From the NCBI GenBank assembly GCA_949987565.1, contig OX465111.1, positions 1,177,994-1,241,993 on the forward strand: a stretch of 64,000 nt of DNA. The letters run 5' to 3'. This stretch comes from Luidia sarsii. Its lineage: Eukaryota; Echinodermata; Asteroidea; Paxillosida; Luidiidae. The translations under genes were made by a program, and so were the position numbers. The notes below the pieces were generated by a model. The model ran no database searches. It had not been told where the DNA came from and saw only the letters and a program-made list of their open reading frames with translations. Each line of letters opens with the position of its first letter. Within the stretch, counting starts at the first letter, position 1. Positions 59,182-64,000 of this stretch are shown in pieces.

Positions 59182-61017
59182 GCTTGGCAAAGGAGGTTGA
59201 GGCGGACGGGCGGCAATCTGAAATGACAAAGAGACTCTTCAACAGTGCACAGTACTGATGGGACTCTGCAAAGAATCCCATCTCTGTGTGGGTGAAGGGT
59301 TGTCCCGAGTGCTAGGCGGTGACTATGCACATGACAATTAGGCTGAAAGAAACTTGTTTCCATGGTAATAGACAATCCAATCACTGATGGTACCCCGACT
59401 ATTTTTCATATGGAATGATGAAAGAGATAAATACACTTGTAAATATGCACTGATTGGATGTATTTTGTGTGCACAGGCCATTCTTAGAACTTGAGGTATA
59501 TAAGTGTTAGAATCAATGGGTTTGTCAAGTACATTTAGTATGACTGTAACACAAGCAGTATTATCTGATGGAAATCACTTACGAGTAAGATTTGCCTTTT
59601 TTTTGTGGAGAAGTGGAGTTTTTCTACACTGTACATGTACCTCCATGCCTCTCAGTGGTGAACACTTAGATATAATTTTTGTTTTCATGAAGTTGGACAT
59701 TTGGCTAATAGACTCAAACATGCCGCCTTATCAGAGTAACCTAATTCTGTACATAACGGCGGAGTCTTCAGGGAGTTACAATGTTTCGTAGATCTGATTT
59801 TGATTTTGATTTTTGGAGTATTTTTTTTTCATTTTTTTTTTCAGAGTAACAGAACCGTTTTCAGGAAAATTTCTCGCCGTGACCTAAGTCAGTGGACCAA
59901 TAATTACACGAGCTCATGAATCACACTAGCTATTTCAAAAGCAATATGCAATATGCAAATATAGTTTTGTAAGAGGACATTAATTTTGTTTGTAGCATTG
60001 TAACGACAGCGTTACCTGAAAACTCAAATCAGCTTGAGATGCCATCTTGTAAAAAGATGCAATTATTATTTTTTTGGAAAAGCAAGATATTTTTGTAGAG
60101 ACTAATGTGGAGGGGGTAGATTTGTATGCAAACAGAATTGTCTGAAATATTTTTCTATTTTTTAAGGCAGATGTTAAAATTGCCCGAAAACAAATTATGC
60201 ACGGTCGAATTTAGACAGTGATCATGGAATCACAATGGCCTTGAGAATTTTTATTTTTTTTAAACACACCCCATGAAAAAACCACCACCACTTTAGCTTT
60301 GGCAAAATTCGGATAACACCTCGAGCGAGAATTATCAAATCATGAGCTTGTGGCCTTGTATTTGAAAAGACGTATAGCGGTAGAAGAAGATGCCTAGAAG
60401 GTTTACCCCTGGGGCAGATTTCTCCGACAAAGCCGGTGGTGTGGTAAGAAGCAACTGCTACATTCTTACACTGGAGTATAGCGCTCCATGCAGAAGCTAC
60501 AAATTAAAAAAGAATAATAATAATATCTAGCAAGGCACATGCATGCGGTGGTCACACTTGAAGGCTGTTGTCTTCAACTTAATGAGCTTGCCATTTCTGA
60601 CCAAAGCAATATATATGCAATATGTGACTGCGGCTTTTTTTTAAAGAAATGACTCCCCTTATTCTGTGCGCTTGAAGAATGACAATTTCATGAAACTTCG
60701 GGGTGAATCACGCATGGTATCCTGACCCCTGCGTACATGTGTACGGTTGCAGCCTAAGGTGTTCGTCTTGGACCTAATGAGCTAGGCAGTGAACTCTGCA
60801 CGCCTCATCTAATGTAATTAAGAAGTTGGCTAATGAGTCGCGGTGCCTCCCTGGTAACCCGCGCCATGATTCAGGCTGTCCTTGGTATCCAAGGTAACCA
60901 ACCAAGAACATTGTTGTGGTGACACCATGCACAATGGACGTCCTTGTGTTTGTGTGCGTAGGGTATGTGGCATTTTCTCAGAAGAGCAGAGAGACACCAC
61001 AGTTTATCTCTGCCCAT
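59182..61017. other. 3' flank or 3' UTR, no gene
   Basis: Follows the stop codon. AT-rich, no dispersed family recognised, no AATAAA. It may be 3' UTR. Confidence 0.4.
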
Positions 61018-61430
61018 TAGGGCCGTTCACACTACAAAAATAGTCGCGATTTGAATCGCGATTCAAAAACCAGGTTTTTTTTGTCGTGTCCACCCAGGCC
61101 AAAAAACTCGCGTCGCAAAAAATCACGAGCTGATTGTGGTGAGCAGTTGTGGTCAAATGGTGGGTGTGTCCTTGAGGGTGGCCCACACAGGGAGACATGT
61201 AAACAAGAACGCCACTTCCTGTCTATCAGAGCATGAGCAGTGCATTGTGGGATTAAAAAAGCCGTTGCGATTCAGTCAACGCGATTATTTGAAAAAGTCT
61301 CACTCTTAGTGGAGTCCGAATCGCGATTCAAATCCCACTAATAATCGCATTTAGTGTGTCCACACATGCAAACTAAGTGGAGTTTGAATCGCGATTCAAA
61401 TAATCGCGTTTATTTGGTGCAGTGGCAATT
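61018..61430. mobile_element. Element rich in TTGAATCGCGATTCAA palindromes
   Basis: TTGAATCGCGATTCAA at 61051-61066, GAATCGCGATTC at 61318, and the 18-bp palindrome TTTGAATCGCGATTCAAA at 61383-61400. The left edge GGGCCGTTCACACTAC is MITE-like. Class not determined. Confidence 0.55.
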
Positions 61431-61884
61431 GCCCTATCGTCTGGTTACTTCCGCTCAGAACCACACTTCAATACTCTAAGGGAAGAGACTGGTCATAGTA
61501 CCTGGTGTCACTGCCAACTAAACTTGACCTGAATTTCTTGAACTTTTCTGGGGGAGCTATCCTAGAGAGACCAGCCATCAAGTCCCTAGGACAGGATTTA
61601 ATACAGTATTTGCCATATGCCTCAGAATTTAATTATCCTTCTCAAAACTTATCTTCACAAGAATTTGTTTTCCCTTCTGTACGCCTAAAATGGTTGCCAG
61701 ACTTGTGAATGCCATTTAATTTCTGGCAGGTATTTATTGACGCAGCTTGTTGCCAAGGAAACTAGAGGGTCCTCCTGTCGTTGATAGAATATGAAGATTG
61801 GGGTTGTTGTTTTTTCCTCATCTTTAATCCTGATACTGCCCTGAATCGCTCATATCTGGGATTGACAGCACACACCTCATGACC

Positions 61885-61965
61885 TCGACCGACTCAACGG
61901 TCAAGTGGCAAAGACAGCTACACTAGACGGGGAGTCATGGGTTCGAATCCCGCCCGAGCTGCCTG
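61885..61965 (+). mobile_element. tRNA-derived SINE-like fragment
   Basis: A perfect B box GGTTCGAATCC inside GGGTTCGAATCCCGC, with an A-box-like AAGTGGCAAAGACAGC upstream. A complete cloverleaf cannot be formed by eye. Confidence 0.45.
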
Positions 61966-63815
61966 TATGGATTACTTTTTTTTCAATCGGGCAAAGTTCT
62001 GAGCATAAAGTGCTAATTATATCAAACCCACACCCAAATTGCATTCTATCACAGCTATGTCGGATTATCCTGAAGAATAAGGGGTCATTAAATATTTTTT
62101 TTAATAATCAGTAGATTTGGACAAATGAATTGCCGCACCAAATGCTCCATTGCCTCTGGCTAGCCACACGCAGGTCCTTAACGATCCCAAATTCCCCTCC
62201 CAACCTTTTCCAAATCATTTCCAGACAGTACCTGCAAACGTTCGCTCATGCGCCGTCACAATCTTGCCACACCTTATGTCAACACTGTGTTCAAAACGGT
62301 AAACACAGTCCACCATCGCCCGAGAAAGTGGGTGAACGATAACAAGAATGGTCAAACAAACCAAGTTTTCTTGTCCAATTTTTTAAATTTTTTAACAAGA
62401 ATGGTTTAATAGTAAAATGGCATTGTGATATTGCCAACCAGAGCCAGCCATGTCATAAGAGGCTGTTTTATTCCATTGATTTTCCCGTGTGCTGTCTTCC
62501 CAATGCACAATTATCCAGAACTTGCCCGTCACTAAAAAGCAACTCTGTCCCTAACCTTGACCGCAACTTCTTCTTTGTTGTTGGAAGGAACGGCTTAATT
62601 AAAGACATGCATATTTCGTGATGAGAATATTCCGTTGGCATTATTTCATGGGTTTTTTTTTTGTAGGGGAGTGCGGGGGATTATATTTCAGCGCTGAGTG
62701 GAGACAAAATATGACAATCCTATTGATTGAAACGAAGGCCAGTCTGGTTCTGCCACAGTGGTCATCAATTTGTGATGACCAAGGATTGGGAAGTCATTTA
62801 GCAGGGCCTATTTTATAGCTTTACAAGTGGGAGCCCGTAGTGTGTGCATACGGCTTTCTCCCTACTCCATCAATCACACTTGCATCTTCTGAAATTGCCG
62901 GCGTTCTCCGCTGTCATGTGTTTCCACCCCACCAATCAGACGAGCTACATGTAACATTTACAGCATCGTGACATGACAATTACCAAATATGGGATGATTC
63001 CATTTGACCCGGGGGGGGGGGCTCCCTTGTCCTTTCCCCTCGAAAGAAATTTCACTCATGGACAAAAATAGATAACATACAGAGCAACAAATGCACCGGT
63101 ATATTTTATTTTAAAAAGGTGGTGTTTTTTGGGGGGCTAGTTTTATATAAACCTGTACATATATGTTATCAATTATCAAAGATTAGCCTTATGAGTAATA
63201 CTGTGTTAATTGTATGTAAAAAAAACTGTACAGAATAATCGGATACGATACAAATTTAGCAATAGTAATACCTCGACTTCACCAATGTTTAGATCAATAT
63301 TTTTCTTTGGAAATTATTCTCCAGTGCTCTTTTTGACCTACTTTGCCTTGACCAAAAAGGAGGAGATAGCCTACAAGCCACATGACTAAACTAATTATTC
63401 TATTTTAGATATTGCCTTTAAATCTAAAGGATTTCTTGTACATTTTAAAGATTTCTTTTTTTATAATTAGAGTTTCCCCGCCTTTTAAATGTACATGTAT
63501 TTACAGACAGAGTAATTTAATGTTCAGTATGACCAAATTGTTAGCAATAAAATTGTCAATCATTTTTTTAATAGATCTTACAGGAATACTGTTTTTGTCG
63601 TTTCATTAAGACATTGTCTAATTTGTCTTTTTTTTTTGGGGGGGGGGGATTTTTATAGACCTTTTCGCCCAACTCAAACGTAATCAGTCCTGCCGTACGT
63701 AGTTGTTGAGCTGTATTCTTTTGACTGTTTTTGAAATTTTCCAAGCCAAGTTTTCTATAAATTGAGTCTCTCAAGTCCAGAATATTCTTGTACCACCCAG
63801 AAATTGAGACTTGTT
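61966..63815. other. 3' flank, no gene recognised
   Basis: AT-rich with T, A and G runs (for example 63010, 63640). No conserved frame. Confidence 0.45.
63546..63551 (+). terminator. Candidate polyadenylation signal AATAAA
   Basis: The only AATAAA I found downstream of the stop codon, 4.4 kb away, followed by a T-rich stretch. If used, the 3' UTR would be very long; a nearer variant signal is equally possible. Confidence 0.25.
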
Positions 63816-63819
63816 GACT

Positions 63820-64000
63820 TTTCAATCCTAGCAGGACCTTTGTCAAAGGCTTGGATAGAAACGTTATCTTTTATGTCAGAGTTTCACATATTTGGTCAGT
63901 TAAGTCCATAAGTAGTTTGCCACATTGCAGTGCTACATTATCTTTGTCAAAAACAAGAAGGGCCTGATATTTGAGAAAGGTCGTGCTAGGATCAAAATGT
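63820..64000. mobile_element. Family A arms at the window end
   Basis: Reverse AATCCTAGCAGGACCTTTGT with CAAAGGCTTGG, then TTAAGTCCATAAGTAGTTTG, and a forward arm GAGAAAGGTCGTGCTAGGAT running off the window. Confidence 0.75.

Overview
The window is animal nuclear DNA: GT-AG introns, GC-rich exons set in AT-rich introns, tRNA-derived SINEs, MITEs, LINE fragments and many minisatellites. It holds one recognisable protein-coding gene. The organism is probably an invertebrate deuterostome. A lancelet is my best guess, because of the many MITEs, the intronic minisatellites and the frequent ACATGTA motifs; an echinoderm or hemichordate is also possible. The sequence alone does not settle this.

Layout. 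1-25106: no supportable protein gene. It contains two copies of a Mutator-like MITE in the first 15.1 kb and a third at 16.3 kb, other short inverted-repeat elements, a 43-bp minisatellite, (AAC)n and (GTGTTT)n tracts, and copies of the dispersed repeat families that also fill the introns. 25107-59181 (+): a 27-exon gene reconstructed by hand. Every junction is GT-AG, phases agree throughout, and the sum is 4449 nt (1482 residues plus stop). 59182-64000: 3' flank, possibly a long 3' UTR, with one AATAAA at 63546 and some repeats.

The gene product begins like the Rab GTPase-activating proteins TBC1D2/TBC1D2B (Armus): an N-terminal PH domain, a coiled-coil middle, and a TBC domain with both catalytic fingers intact (Arg576 and Gln613). 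Vertebrate TBC1D2 proteins end shortly after the TBC domain. This one continues for about 700 residues into a WD40-like beta-propeller resembling the C-terminal propeller of ARHGEF17/ARHGEF10 and JIP3/4. A roughly 360-residue charged insert, carrying three DEVD-G motifs, interrupts the propeller. The last exon has 14 codons and ends in a class I PDZ ligand, E-T-T-I. This architecture is the most interesting protein-level observation in the window.

The introns are a record of mobile-element activity. Family A (core GGTCCTGCTAGGATC + GAAACGTC) and family B (CTGAAGA...GAAACGTCGAG) share a hammerhead-ribozyme-like layout and often occur as head-to-head inverted pairs. Family C is a tRNA-derived element whose 5' half is tandemly amplified with an exact 75-bp period in three introns. 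Family D and a piggyBac-type element both use TTAA targets, and one nested insertion has a recognisable empty-site copy elsewhere in the same gene. Minisatellites abut some splice sites.
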